From the NCBI RefSeq assembly GCF_900105345.1, contig NZ_FNSN01000003.1, positions 930,001 to 994,000 of the forward strand: DNA of 64,000 bases, read 5' to 3'. Source of the stretch: Arthrobacter woluwensis. Its GTDB lineage: Bacteria > Actinomycetota > Actinomycetes > Actinomycetales > Micrococcaceae. Position 1 is the stretch's first letter, and each line of letters starts with the position of its first letter. A program made the translations under genes and the position numbers. The notes beneath the pieces were generated by a model. That model was not told the DNA's origin. It was given only the letters and a program-made list of their open reading frames with translations, and searched no databases. Shown one piece after another: positions 1-8,651 of the stretch.

Positions 1-1417
1 CAGCGCCGCAGACAGCACCACTCTCAGCGCCGAGGGTTACAGCAAGTCCCTGAGCCGCCGTCACGTGACCATGATCGCCATGGGCGGGGCCATCGGCGTC
101 GGACTCTTCATGGGAGCCGGCGGGCGTCTTGCCTCCACCGGCCCGGCTTTGATCTTCTCCTACGCCATCGCCGGCGTGATCGCCTACTTCCTCATGCGGG
201 CCCTGGGCGAGCTCATCATGTACCGCCAGACGTCCGGATCCTTCGTGTCCTACGCGGGTGAGCTCTTCGGCTCCAAGGGCGCGTTCCTCTCCGGCTGGAT
301 GTACTTCCTGAACTGGGGCATGACCGGCATCGCCGAACTGATCGCCATCGGCCTCTACTTCCAGTACTTCTTCCCGAACGTCCCGGTGGAGGTCTCCGCC
401 ATCGCGGCGCTCGTGCTCCTGGTGGCTGTGAACCTCCTCTCGGTCAAGGCCTTCGGCGAGTTCGAGTTCTGGGCCTCCGTCCTGAAGGTCGGCGCCATCC
501 TGATCTTCCTCGTGGTCGGCACCGTGCTGGTCGTCATGAACGCCCAGGTTGGCCCGTCCCACGCGAGCCCGGCCAACCTCTTCGCGGGCGACGGCGGCAT
601 GTTCCCGCACGGTGTCCTGGTCATGGTCCTCGTGCTCAACGCGGTCATCTTCGCCTACAACGCCATCGAACTGGTCGGCATCACCGCCGGCGAGATGGAG
701 AATCCGGCCCGCGAGGTGCCCAAGGCGATCCGCGCCGTCGTGATCCGCATCGTGGTCTTCTACGTCGGTTCCGTGACCCTGCTGGCGATGCTCCTCCCGA
801 GCGACCAGTACAAGGCCGGCACCAGCCCCTTCGTCACCGTGTTCGGCCAGATGGGCCTGCCGTGGATGGGCGATGTCATGAACTTCATCGTCATCACCGC
901 GGCACTGTCCTCCTGCAACTCCGGCCTGTACTCGATCGGCCGCATCTTCCGCACCATGGCCAACAACGGGCACGCCCCGAAGTGGCTCACCAAGATGTCC
1001 TCGCGGCACATCCCGTTCGCGGCCATCCTGGCGATCGGCGCCTTCTACCTGGTCGGCATCATCCTGAACGTCTGGCTCGGCGGCTCCCACGCCTTCGACC
1101 TGGCGCTCAACACCGCGTCGATCGGCGTGATCTTCACCTGGGGCTCGATCTTCGCCTGTCAGATCATGCTGCGGAAGAAGAAGGGCAAGGTGTCCAGCCT
1201 CCCGATGCCGGGCTCCCCGTGGACCAGCTGGGCCGGTCTGGTGGCGCTTCTGGTGATCACCGTGCTGATCGGCTTCGACACCTCCAAGGGCTCGGACGGC
1301 AGCGTGTTCTACCTCGGCGCCTGGACCCTCGCGACCGTGCCGCTCTTCGCGCTGCTCCTGTGGCTCGGCTGGCTCAAGGTGCGGAACAACAAGCCGAAGA
1401 GCGAACTCTTCAGCTGA
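1..1417 (+). CDS. Amino acid permease (APC superfamily), 5' end outside window
   Basis: Proton-coupled uptake of an amino acid across the cytoplasmic membrane. The frame is open from base 2, so 471 residues are visible and the true start lies upstream. A GTG at 65 is internal, because the residues before it (SLSRRHVTMIAMGGAIG) are the conserved entry to the first membrane segment of this family. The glycine-rich GGAIGVGLFMGAG stretch, the GEL motif in segment 2 and about twelve hydrophobic segments fit the AAT branch (asparagine, D-serine/D-alanine/glycine and GABA permeases). The wording around FGEFEFWASVLKVG most resembles asparagine permeases, but substrate cannot be fixed by eye. The C-terminus is short and charged. 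A perfect inverted repeat follows the stop. Confidence 0.9.
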   Translation, partial: SAADSTTLSAEGYSKSLSRRHVTMIAMGGAIGVGLFMGAGGRLASTGPALIFSYAIAGVIAYFLMRALGELIMYRQTSGSFVSYAGELFGSKGAFLSGWMYFLNWGMTGIAELIAIGLYFQYFFPNVPVEVSAIAALVLLVAVNLLSVKAFGEFEFWASVLKVGAILIFLVVGTVLVVMNAQVGPSHASPANLFAGDGGMFPHGVLVMVLVLNAVIFAYNAIELVGITAGEMENPAREVPKAIRAVVIRIVVFYVGSVTLLAMLLPSDQYKAGTSPFVTVFGQMGLPWMGDVMNFIVITAALSSCNSGLYSIGRIFRTMANNGHAPKWLTKMSSRHIPFAAILAIGAFYLVGIILNVWLGGSHAFDLALNTASIGVIFTWGSIFACQIMLRKKKGKVSSLPMPGSPWTSWAGLVALLVITVLIGFDTSKGSDGSVFYLGAWTLATVPLFALLLWLGWLKVRNNKPKSELFS

Positions 1418-1469
1418 CCGCCCGCCGGCTGCCGGGGCCCTCGGTCCCGGCCCGGACGGACTGAGCGCA

Positions 1470-1510
1470 CGACGGCGGCGCCTCCCCACCGTGGGGAGGC
1501 GCCGCCGTCG
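1470..1510 (+). terminator. Perfect 20-bp inverted repeat after the permease
   Basis: Arms 1470-1489 and 1491-1510 are exact reverse complements (CGACGGCGGCGCCTCCCCAC). In practice the hairpin would open a few bases at the tip. It starts about 50 nt after the permease stop and is followed by TCGTTTCC, a weak T-rich tail, so it is most likely the permease terminator. Confidence 0.8.
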
Positions 1511-1584
1511 TCGTTTCCGGAGCCCTGCCACCGCAGATGAACGCTGGGTGAACCCCTTGGAATCCGGGCCATCCGGACCGCAGA

Positions 1585-2187
1585 ATGGTCCTCGTGCAAA
1601 AAATCGATCCCGTGACCCTGCACGGGAAATACGTCACCCTGGAACCCCTGAGCCGGGACCACGAAGCCGGGCTGGTCGAGGCCGTCCACGACGGCGAGCT
1701 GTGGAACCTCTGGTACACCTCCGTGCCGCGCCCGGAGGCCATGGCGGCCGAGATCGACCGCCGCCTGGCATTGCAGGAGACGGGCAGCATGCTGCCGTTC
1801 ACGGCTGTCTCCAATGCCACCGGAGAGGTGCTCGGGATGACGAGTTTCATGAACATCGACCATGCCCTGCCCCGGCTGGAGATCGGTTCGACGTGGAATC
1901 GCCGCTCGGCGCATGGCACCGGCACGAATGCCGATTCCAAGTACCTGCTGCTGCGGCACGCCTTCGAGACGGTGGGCTGCGTGGCCGTGGAGTTCCGGAC
2001 CAACTGGCTCAATCACCAGTCGCGCGAGGCGATCGCCCGGCTCGGCGCCAAGCAGGACGGGGTGCTGCGCAGCCAGGCCCTGACGCCCGAAGGGGTGCTG
2101 CGGGACACCGTGGTGTTCTCCATCCTGGCAGGGGAGTGGGCCGCCGTGAAGAGGAACCTGGAGTACCGGCTGGGCAAGGCCCGCTGA
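1585..2187 (+). CDS. GNAT family N-acetyltransferase (RimJ/RimL-like)
   Basis: Acetyl-CoA-dependent acetyltransferase of 200 aa, target unknown. The order of motifs fits Acetyltransf_3: an N-terminal LEPLSRDHEAGL strand-helix, a central strand ending GMTSFMNID, the STWNRRSAHGTGTNADSK loop where acetyl-CoA binds, and a C-terminal VEFRTNWLNHQSREAI helix typical of RimJ/RimL relatives. No Shine-Dalgarno is visible before ATG 1585. A GTG at 1594 lies 7 nt after CAGAAT and could instead be a leaderless start, shortening the protein by three residues. It is separated from the permease by a terminator, and a second GNAT gene follows after 54 nt. Confidence 0.85.
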   Translation: MVLVQKIDPVTLHGKYVTLEPLSRDHEAGLVEAVHDGELWNLWYTSVPRPEAMAAEIDRRLALQETGSMLPFTAVSNATGEVLGMTSFMNIDHALPRLEIGSTWNRRSAHGTGTNADSKYLLLRHAFETVGCVAVEFRTNWLNHQSREAIARLGAKQDGVLRSQALTPEGVLRDTVVFSILAGEWAAVKRNLEYRLGKAR

Positions 2188-2241
2188 GCCGGGCCGGGCG
2201 TGTGACAAGACGGCTCGCGCGCAGTTTGCTTCAATGAGGGG

Positions 2242-2766
2242 ATGCTGACCCTGATCGCGCCCCACGCCGATGCCTACGACGCCTGGAAAGACTGCCTGCA
2301 CGACTTCGGCGACGGCCCCCTGGACGGTTCCGGGTTCAATCAGGAGGCCGCCGCCCCGAACCTGAGCCGGGACGGGTTCGAGCAGTACCTGACGCAGCGC
2401 CTTACGGAGGGGGACACCTCGGTGGAGCCGGCTCCGGGCCGGGTGCACTGCAGCTACTACTGGATCGTGGAGGACGGCCAGGAGGAGATCCTCGGCTTCC
2501 TGGCGATCCGGCACGACCTCAATGACTTCCTGTTCAACTACGGCGGTCACATCGGCTACTCGGTGCGGCCCTCCGCGCGTCGCCGGGGGATCGCGACGGC
2601 GGCGCTCGCCGAATCCCTGCGGCTCGCCCCGGCCCTGGGCATCGAGGACGTCCTGGTCACGTGCGTGGAGGACAACAAGGCCTCCCGTGCCGTGATCGAA
2701 GCCAACGAGGGCCGGTACGAGGATTCCCGGGACGGGTTCCGGCGGTACTGGTTCCCGGTCGGCTGA
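2242..2766 (+). CDS. GNAT family N-acetyltransferase
   Basis: A 174-aa acetyltransferase. The acetyl-CoA pyrophosphate loop is RRRGIA at about residues 113-118, preceded by the IGYSVRPS strand and followed by an ALAESLRLA helix. The C-terminal VTCVEDNKASRAVIEANEG segment is the usual fold end with the conserved N-x-A-S-R. The acyl acceptor is unknown. It may be cotranscribed with the GNAT upstream, though the two proteins are not close copies. A bidirectional hairpin lies between it and the convergent peptidase gene. Confidence 0.85.
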   Translation: MLTLIAPHADAYDAWKDCLHDFGDGPLDGSGFNQEAAAPNLSRDGFEQYLTQRLTEGDTSVEPAPGRVHCSYYWIVEDGQEEILGFLAIRHDLNDFLFNYGGHIGYSVRPSARRRGIATAALAESLRLAPALGIEDVLVTCVEDNKASRAVIEANEGRYEDSRDGFRRYWFPVG

Positions 2767-2782
2767 CGCACGCCGCCCGGAC

Positions 2783-2824
2783 ATGCTGAAGGCTCGCCCC
2801 GAGAACGGGGCGGGCCTTCAGCAT
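2783..2824. terminator. Bidirectional terminator hairpin
   Basis: Arms 2783-2800 and 2807-2824 pair over 18 bp with a single G-T wobble and a 6-nt loop (GAGAAC). The hairpin sits between the stops of the convergent GNAT and S9 peptidase genes, so it can serve both. Confidence 0.8.
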
Positions 2825-2843
2825 TCGCAGCCTCGGGAGCGTC

Positions 2844-5057
2844 CTACCGCGGGCCAGCGCCCGGCAGCAGCTCACGGGCGCCGAGGGCGTCCGTGATGAA
2901 GGCGTAGTCCCAGGCGCGCTCGCGCCACTGGACGTAGCGGCCGGAGGCGCCGCCGTGACCGCCGTCCATCTCGATCTTCAGGACCACGGGCTCCGAGCCG
3001 GTGTTCCTGTCCCGCAGAGCCTGGACCCACTTGGCGGGCTCCACGTAGAGGACGCGGGTGTCGTTGAAGGACGTGACCGCCGCGATCTTCGGGTACGCGG
3101 TCTCCCGGATGTTCTCGTAGGGCGTGTAGCTCTTCATGTACGCGTAGACCTCGGGATCCGTGATCGGGTTGCCCCACTCCTCCCATTCGAGGGCGGAGAG
3201 CGGCAGCTCCGGATCGAGGATGGTGGTCAGCGCGTCCACGAAGGGCACCTGCGCCACGATGGCCGCGTACTTCTCGGGCGCCAGATTCGCGACGGCGCCC
3301 ATGAGGAGACCGCCGGCCGAACCGCCCAGGGCGGCGACCCGCTGCGGGTCCACCCAGCCGGCGGACACGAGGTGGTCCGTGGCGGCGATGAAGTCCGTGA
3401 AGGTGTTCTTCTTGGCGAGCTTCTTGCCTTGCTCGTACCAGCGCCGCCCGAGCTCGCCGCCGCCGCGGATGTGGGCGTCCACGAACACGATGCCGCGGTC
3501 CAGCAGCGAGAGCCGCGAGACCACGAAGGCCGGGTCCATGCTGACCTCGTAGGAGCCGTAGCCGTACACGAGACCGGGTGCGGTGCCGTCCGGCTGCACC
3601 GAACGGTGGCGCAGCACGGACAAGGGGATGCGGGTCCCGTCGGATGCCGTGGCCCACTCGCGGGTGGCCACGTAATCGGACGAGTCATAGCCGCCGAGCA
3701 CGGGCTGTTCGCGGCGCAGCAGGAGCTCGCCGGCCGGTGCGTCCGCGGTGGGGAGCACGAAGTCGTACACGCGGGTCGGCGTGAAGAAGCTCGTGTAGCT
3801 CAGACGCACCATGGGGGCGTCGTGGTCGGCGCCGCTCAGGTAGGCCGTGAAGAGCTCTTCGTCGAAGACGGGCTCCACCGGCTCGGCCTGCCGCGGGGTG
3901 CCCAGTCCTGTGCGGGGCAGGAACTGCACGCGCTCCAAGGTGTCCTCGCGCACCGAGAGGACGACGAAGTCCTTCAGGATCGCGGTCCCGTTGACGCGGA
4001 CGTCGTCGGAATGCGGGACCAGCGTGACCCACTGCTGATCCTCCAGGGGCCGGGCCAGCTCGTCCCACGCGACGAACGAGACCATGGAGTTCACGGCGTC
4101 GCGGTCGTGGGTCAGCAGCACGCCGTCGGTGGGTTCGCCGTCGTCGGATTCCGGGAGGGTGAACGGCTCCGCCTCGTAGAGGATGCGTGCGTCGCGGGGG
4201 ATCACGGTGCGCAGGCCGGCGCCCGGGTCGGCGAAGTCGAGCAGGCGCACCTCGCTGTACTCGGAGCAGGACGAGGCGACCACGAGGTGGGTCCGCTCGG
4301 CGGACAGCTCGAAGCCGAGCCACATGCCGGGGTCGTCCTCCTGGTAGACGAGCTCGTCCTCGTCCACCGGGGTGCCCAGGGTGTGACTGCGGACCTGGTG
4401 AGGACGCCAGGTCTCATCCACCACCGTGTAGAACAGGCGCGTGCCGTCGGGGGAGAAGGCCAGCCCGTAGAAGGCCCCCTCGATCACGTCCGGCAGGAGC
4501 TCGCCCGTCCGGAGGTCCTTGATGCGGACGGTGAAGCGCTCGTCGCCGGCGTTGTCCACGGCGTAGGCGTACAGGGTGCCGTCGCGCGTCACGGCCGTGC
4601 CGCCCACGGAGAAGAAGGGCTGCCCCTCGGCTTCCGCGTTGCCGTCCAGGAGGGTCTGCTCGCCGTCGAGCACGACGTCGGCCTCCACCACCGGGGGCGT
4701 CCAGTCGGCCAGGGCGTCGCCGGAGTCCGCCGCCGCCACGCGGCAGAACACGGGGTAATCCTTGCCCTCCGCGGTCCGCGTGAAATACCACCAGCCGTCC
4801 TTACGCCCGGGCACCGAAAGGTCGGTCTCGAGCGTGCGGCCCTTGATCTCCTGGAAGATCGCCTCACGGAGAGGCTCCTGATCCGCGGTCACGGCCTCCT
4901 GGTAGGCGTTCTCCGCCTCGAGGTGCTGCACGACCTCGGCGTTCTCCTTGTCGCGGAGCCATTCGTACTCGTCCACGAAAACGTCCCCGTGGTGGATGCG
5001 TTCGACGGGGACCTTCTTGGCGCGGGGCGGCTGAGGAGCGTGTGGTGTTGCGGTCAT
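2844..5057 (-). CDS. S9 family prolyl oligopeptidase / oligopeptidase B-type serine peptidase
   Basis: Cytoplasmic peptidase of 737 aa that cleaves short peptides. No signal peptide is present. The N-terminal two thirds form the seven-bladed propeller and the C-terminal third is the alpha/beta-hydrolase. The nucleophile is Ser580 in GGSAGG, the acid is Asp666 in SFNDTRV, and the base is His701 in GGHGGASG, in the family's order and spacing. Length and the YVEPAKWV wording resemble oligopeptidase B (about 690-730 aa), which prefers basic residues, but specificity is not proved here. ATG 5057 lies 6 nt after a minus-strand TAGGCT box and has no Shine-Dalgarno, so it is probably translated from a leaderless mRNA. 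Confidence 0.92.
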   Translation of the reverse strand: MTATPHAPQPPRAKKVPVERIHHGDVFVDEYEWLRDKENAEVVQHLEAENAYQEAVTADQEPLREAIFQEIKGRTLETDLSVPGRKDGWWYFTRTAEGKDYPVFCRVAAADSGDALADWTPPVVEADVVLDGEQTLLDGNAEAEGQPFFSVGGTAVTRDGTLYAYAVDNAGDERFTVRIKDLRTGELLPDVIEGAFYGLAFSPDGTRLFYTVVDETWRPHQVRSHTLGTPVDEDELVYQEDDPGMWLGFELSAERTHLVVASSCSEYSEVRLLDFADPGAGLRTVIPRDARILYEAEPFTLPESDDGEPTDGVLLTHDRDAVNSMVSFVAWDELARPLEDQQWVTLVPHSDDVRVNGTAILKDFVVLSVREDTLERVQFLPRTGLGTPRQAEPVEPVFDEELFTAYLSGADHDAPMVRLSYTSFFTPTRVYDFVLPTADAPAGELLLRREQPVLGGYDSSDYVATREWATASDGTRIPLSVLRHRSVQPDGTAPGLVYGYGSYEVSMDPAFVVSRLSLLDRGIVFVDAHIRGGGELGRRWYEQGKKLAKKNTFTDFIAATDHLVSAGWVDPQRVAALGGSAGGLLMGAVANLAPEKYAAIVAQVPFVDALTTILDPELPLSALEWEEWGNPITDPEVYAYMKSYTPYENIRETAYPKIAAVTSFNDTRVLYVEPAKWVQALRDRNTGSEPVVLKIEMDGGHGGASGRYVQWRERAWDYAFITDALGARELLPGAGPR

Positions 5058-5063
5058 GACCCC

Positions 5064-5069
5064 AGCCTA
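5064..5069 (-). promoter_or_regulatory. -10 box (TAGGCT) for a leaderless S9 peptidase transcript
   Basis: On the minus strand TAGGCT is followed by exactly 6 nt and then ATG 5057. TANNNT 6-7 nt before RTG is the known actinobacterial leaderless arrangement. Confidence 0.55.
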
Positions 5070-5121
5070 GTGGGACGGGGAGCGCTGGAGAGGGGGTACG
5101 GGATCGGCTGTCGGCGAACGC

Positions 5122-6369
5122 TCAGGCGGCCGCGAACCTCCGCCATCCCGGGCTGAGGCTGAGGGCAGCGGCGACCGCGATGAGGAAGCAGGAGAGGGCC
5201 AGCCAGGCCGACGGCACCCCGCCGAGCTGGGCGAGGACACCGGCGGCCACCGAGAAGACGGCCTTGGCGAGCCCAGCGCCCGCATTGCGGACCGCCATGT
5301 ACCGGCCGATCTGCCCGTCAGGGGCGAGCTGGTTGGTCGCGATCTGCATGCCGACCACATGGGCGGTGATGACCAGGGCGGCGAGGCCGACCAGGAGGAC
5401 CGACACGGCACCCGGCCACGGCGGCACCAGGAGCAGGCACAGCAGGCCGGCGGACACGAGGGCGTAGCGCTGGACCATCCTCCGGACCCGGGCCGAGAGG
5501 CCGAGGAACGCTCCGGCCAGGACGCCGCCCAGCATGGCGGAGATGTCCAGCGCCGAGTAGAACGGGGCGGAGCCGGGGACCACGGCGTCGGCGTACGAGG
5601 GGAGGAGCGCGGTGAGGAATTGCAGCGCTCCACTGCTGGGGATCGACACCAGGAGCACGAGTGCGAGCATCCGGCCACGGTCGCGAGGCTGTGGCGGGCC
5701 CTGCGCGCCGGCGGCCGAGACGGCGGGGATCGACGACGGCACTCCGCCCTGCGGCGCGCCCGGCCGCACGATCCGCGCCGGTCCGCCGTCGTGCGTCGCG
5801 TCCGCGCGGTCGCCGCGGCCTAGGCTCCGGACGAGCAGGACGCTCGCCGCATACAGTGCGCTCGCGGCGACGAAGCACCACGTGGCGCCGACGAACGCGA
5901 GCAGGACGCCCGACAGGCCGCTTCCGACCACGCCTCCGATGATCGTGGTCGAGGAGATCCGCCCCTGGACCGCGGGGAGGTCTTCGCGCCCGATGATCAG
6001 CCGAAGCGCACGGGCGAGCGCGCTCTTGTTGGCCAGCTTGGCGATACTCAGGGTGCCCTGCGAGGCGCAGAACAGGGTGATGAGCGCCGGCACGGGCACC
6101 TCGGCCACCACGGAGGCGGCGAGTGCCAGGGAGAAGGCCACGCACACCCAATTCGTCCGGCTCAGGGTGGTGATCGCGGATCCACGGTCGAAGGCCCGGC
6201 GCAGGGCGACCCCGGCGATCACGCCGGGAAGGTAGGCGAAGGCGTTCACCACCCCGACCATCGACGCGTTGCCGGTGAGATGCAGCGTGGTCCACAGGAG
6301 GGCGACGAGCTGTACGGCCTCAGCGACCGCGCCCACGGCGGCGAAGCACGTCAGCGCCCACCTGTGCAT
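5122..6369 (-). CDS. Major facilitator superfamily transporter
   Basis: A 415-aa membrane protein with about twelve hydrophobic segments in two halves. The halves are joined by a charged, proline- and glycine-rich loop at about residues 195-235. The first half carries the R-x-x-D-R-G loop (ALRRAFDRGS) between segments 2 and 3, a variant of MFS motif A. The fold fits the MFS_3/drug-efflux-like group, but the substrate is unknown. Start ATG 6369 is preceded on the coding strand by GAGAGGGGCGGAG, a good ribosome binding site. It is followed 64 nt later by the separately promoted S9 gene. Confidence 0.82.
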   Translation of the reverse strand: MHRWALTCFAAVGAVAEAVQLVALLWTTLHLTGNASMVGVVNAFAYLPGVIAGVALRRAFDRGSAITTLSRTNWVCVAFSLALAASVVAEVPVPALITLFCASQGTLSIAKLANKSALARALRLIIGREDLPAVQGRISSTTIIGGVVGSGLSGVLLAFVGATWCFVAASALYAASVLLVRSLGRGDRADATHDGGPARIVRPGAPQGGVPSSIPAVSAAGAQGPPQPRDRGRMLALVLLVSIPSSGALQFLTALLPSYADAVVPGSAPFYSALDISAMLGGVLAGAFLGLSARVRRMVQRYALVSAGLLCLLLVPPWPGAVSVLLVGLAALVITAHVVGMQIATNQLAPDGQIGRYMAVRNAGAGLAKAVFSVAAGVLAQLGGVPSAWLALSCFLIAVAAALSLSPGWRRFAAA

Positions 6370-6530
6370 CTCCGCCCCTCTCGCGGCCGGGTCGGCCTGG
6401 GACCACTCCGGTTCCGTCGCCCGGCGGTCGTGGACATTAAGCCACGAGAGCGGGGGCGTCGCGAGTCACACGCCTCACCGGACGCCGCCCCCGTCCACGC
6501 GTGTCTCAGGGAAGCCGGAGGGTCCAGGGG

Positions 6531-6594
6531 TACGATGAGCGACATCTAGGGAGCAGGCATGCGTGCCTGCTCACCGGCGGTACAGGAGGTTCCC
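6531..6594 (+). promoter_or_regulatory. Leader of the MBL gene: TACGAT -10 box, 9-bp hairpin, strong RBS
   Basis: TACGAT at 6531-6536 is a likely -10 box. A perfect hairpin with arms 6551-6559 and 6564-6572 (GAGCAGGCA / TGCCTGCTC, loop TGCG) follows. AGGAGG at 6584-6589 then stands 5 nt before GTG 6595. The hairpin covers an in-frame ATG at 6559, which argues for the GTG as the true start. Confidence 0.5.
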
Positions 6595-7413
6595 GTGGCG
6601 GTGCACGATGTCGGTCTGCGAGATCTGGGGCAGGGCAGTCACGTCCTGACCACGGAGGCGGAGTTTCTCAACACCGGGCTGGTGGTGGGCCAGGAAAGGG
6701 CTCTTGTCATCGACACCGGATGCGGTCCGCGGCAGGGCCGGGAGATCCTGGAGGCGGTGCGCAGCGTGACCGATCTCCCGCTCGTGGTGGTGAACACCCA
6801 CGCGCACTACGACCACTTCTTCGGCAACGCCGTGTTCCAGGAGGCGGGGGCCACCGAGTTCTGGGCCCATGAGAACACCGCCCGCGCCATCGAGGAATCC
6901 GGAGATTCGCAGCGTCCGGCGGTCGAGGTTTTCGAACCCGAGATGGCGGCCGGCGAAGGGGACGCGACGGAACTCGTGGTGCCGCAGGCGATCGTCCGGG
7001 ATCAGCCGGTGCTGGTGGACCTGGGCGGCGTGAGCGTGCAGCTGTTCCACCTGGGCCGCGGCCACACCGACGGCGACCTCCTGGTGGGTACGCCGACGAC
7101 CCTTTACGCGGGTGACCTGGTCGAACACGGCGGCTACCCGGCCTTCGAGGACTCCTATCCGGTGGACTGGGCGGATGCGCTGCGGCACATCTCGGCGCTG
7201 CGTCACCGCTACGAGTATCTGGTCCCCGGACATGGCGCCCCGATGGACGACCGCGAGGTCAAGACCATGGCGGACACCATGGTGACGGCGGTCCGGCAGG
7301 CGCACCAGGCCACGCGCGAAACCCCGGACGACGCCACCAAGGCCATCCCGGTGCTCCCGTACGGCCCGGAGCAGTCCCGGCACTTCATCCGCAGGCTCCG
7401 CGTCACGGCGTAG
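6595..7413 (+). CDS. MBL-fold metallo-hydrolase
   Basis: A 272-aa metallo-beta-lactamase-fold hydrolase binding two metals. The signature His69-x-His71-x-Asp73-His74 (THAHYDH) is intact. Later ligands are seen in GRGHTDGD, YAGDLVEHG and the C-terminal VPGHG. The family covers lactonases, glyoxalase II relatives and others, and nothing visible fixes the substrate. The GTG start is chosen because AGGAGG lies 5 nt upstream. The alternative ATG at 6559 has no ribosome site and sits inside a hairpin. Divergent from the MFS gene at 6369. Confidence 0.88.
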   Translation: MAVHDVGLRDLGQGSHVLTTEAEFLNTGLVVGQERALVIDTGCGPRQGREILEAVRSVTDLPLVVVNTHAHYDHFFGNAVFQEAGATEFWAHENTARAIEESGDSQRPAVEVFEPEMAAGEGDATELVVPQAIVRDQPVLVDLGGVSVQLFHLGRGHTDGDLLVGTPTTLYAGDLVEHGGYPAFEDSYPVDWADALRHISALRHRYEYLVPGHGAPMDDREVKTMADTMVTAVRQAHQATRETPDDATKAIPVLPYGPEQSRHFIRRLRVTA

Positions 7414-7487
7414 GGGCGGCGCGGGCTGACGCGGGAGACCCGGAAGCGTGCTCTTGCCACTGTTGTTCGCCTCTGGATAGGCTAATA

Positions 7488-7502
7488 GCTCGATGATCGA
7501 GC
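7488..7502. promoter_or_regulatory. Perfect palindrome GCTCGAT-G-ATCGAGC, possible operator
   Basis: Two exact 7-nt arms around one base, in the 218-bp gap between the MBL gene and the small acidic gene. It lies just downstream of an AT-rich GATAGGCTAATAG stretch that could hold a -10 box. No cognate regulator is apparent. Confidence 0.35.
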
Positions 7503-7631
7503 ATTTATGGCTGTCGAGTAAAGTGAAGGAACAGGGCCCGTCCCGGGTTCCTGACCTCGCCCAGGCGGCCGATGCCTCGACAGGCCGGCCTTCGGGCGGC
7601 GTGAGAAGTGTGGCGTGAGAGAGGGGACATC

Positions 7632-7907
7632 ATGAACGACGACCGGAATTCAGGGAAGCCCGTCGAGCGGCAGGCGGCCGACGACGCCGTGGCCGAGGAT
7701 GAGGTGACGCCCTCATCGCAGGGGCTCGGCGCCGTCCTCGGCGATGCTGAGCGGACGCCCAACCCGGGTCCCGTCAAGGAACCCAGCCTGGCCGACAAGG
7801 CCGCGATCGAACAGGTCTCCGAGGAGTACGAAGTCGTGCGCACCGAGGACGGCGAAGACTACCTCCAGCCGCGTGAGAGCCACGACGGCGGCGAACACCA
7901 GAACTGA
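7632..7907 (+). CDS. Small acidic hypothetical protein
   Basis: A 91-aa hydrophilic, strongly acidic protein rich in Asp, Glu, Gln and Pro, with no membrane segment or signal peptide and no domain I recognise. The middle (GLGAVLGDAERTPNPGPVKE) and the C-terminal SEEYEVVRTEDGEDYL segment look like the more ordered parts. ATG 7632 follows GAGAGGGGACATC, a good ribosome site, and is preferred over a GTG 24 nt upstream. It is monocistronic, with its own downstream terminator. Function unknown. Confidence 0.65.
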   Translation: MNDDRNSGKPVERQAADDAVAEDEVTPSSQGLGAVLGDAERTPNPGPVKEPSLADKAAIEQVSEEYEVVRTEDGEDYLQPRESHDGGEHQN

Positions 7908-7942
7908 GCGGCGGCTCCGACCACCACTCCGACCATCATGAG

Positions 7943-7968
7943 GGCCGCCCGGGAACTCCCGGGCGGCC
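7943..7968 (+). terminator. 12-bp perfect hairpin terminator
   Basis: Arms 7943-7954 and 7957-7968 (GGCCGCCCGGGA / TCCCGGGCGGCC) are exact complements with a 2-nt tip, followed by TT. The hairpin lies 36 nt after the stop of the small acidic gene. Confidence 0.75.
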
Positions 7969-8031
7969 TTCGTGCCGTCCGATCCCGCCGCACTCGCCTG
8001 CCGTGGTGACCGGGCGTGCCAGAATGCCTGG

Positions 8032-8529
8032 ATGGACGAAACATGGGACGGGCGGATCGCCGCCTTCTGGGCCGGCGCGGACGGCCGCGATCCGGAAAGC
8101 CTTCTCGCCGCGATGACGGATCTCGTCCGGGAGCGGCCGGAGGGTGACCCGGCCGCGCTGTACGAACTCGCGTCGGTCCACGACTTCCTCGGCCACGAAA
8201 GCGAGGCGATTCCGCTGTATCAGGCGGCTCTCGACGGCGGCCTCGACGGTGAACGCAGGCCTCAGGCGGTCATCCAGCTGGCCAGTTCGCTGCGGAATGT
8301 CGGGCGCGTACCGGAAGCCGTGAGCCTCCTGCAGGACTTTCCGGAGGACCCGACGACGGGTGCGGCGTCGCAGGCCTTCCTGGCCCTCGCGCTGTTCGAC
8401 GCCGGCCGCTCCCGGGAGGCCCTGCAGGTCGCCCTGGCTGCGCTCGCGCCGACGCTTCCGCTGTACTCGCGCCCGGTGGCGGCCTACGCCGAGGAGCTGG
8501 GGGAGCCGGGAAGCCGAGAGCGTCAGTGA
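8032..8529 (+). CDS. Tetratricopeptide-repeat protein
   Basis: A 165-aa soluble protein built of about three helical pairs. ALYELASVHDFLGHESEAIPLY and QLASSLRNVGRVPEAVSLL match TPR_5-type repeats, and a third looser repeat (AFLALALFDAGRSREAL) follows. Such proteins are protein-protein adaptors, and no partner is evident here. ATG 8032 is chosen over an ATG 60 nt upstream because the protein's similarity begins at MDETWDGRI, and because CAGAAT 6 nt before it could be a leaderless -10 box. Convergent with the amidase. Confidence 0.8.
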   Translation: MDETWDGRIAAFWAGADGRDPESLLAAMTDLVRERPEGDPAALYELASVHDFLGHESEAIPLYQAALDGGLDGERRPQAVIQLASSLRNVGRVPEAVSLLQDFPEDPTTGAASQAFLALALFDAGRSREALQVALAALAPTLPLYSRPVAAYAEELGEPGSRERQ

Positions 8530-8531
8530 GC

Positions 8532-8598
8532 TGGGTTCGCGGGTTCCGGGTGAGTTCGTGGACCGTGCCCGCGAACTCGCCGGAAACCCACGAACTCG
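8532..8598. terminator. Imperfect long inverted repeat between convergent genes
   Basis: The left arm (about 8532-8560) and right arm (about 8570-8598) pair over roughly 28 nt with a few mismatches and bulges. A smaller perfect hairpin GAGTTCG/CGAACTC (8552-8558, 8572-8578) is nested inside. It starts 3 nt after the TPR stop and could stop transcription from both sides. Confidence 0.5.
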
Positions 8599-8651
8599 CG
8601 TCGCGGCACCGGTACCACCGGCACCGGCCACCGCCCCGGCCCGGGCCGCAC

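Noticed and set aside
2955-5156. Long open frame on the plus strand across the S9 peptidase
   Set aside because: It is antisense to a clear catalytic gene, is rich in Val/His/Arg/Gly as GC-rich shadow frames are, and has no recognisable domain.
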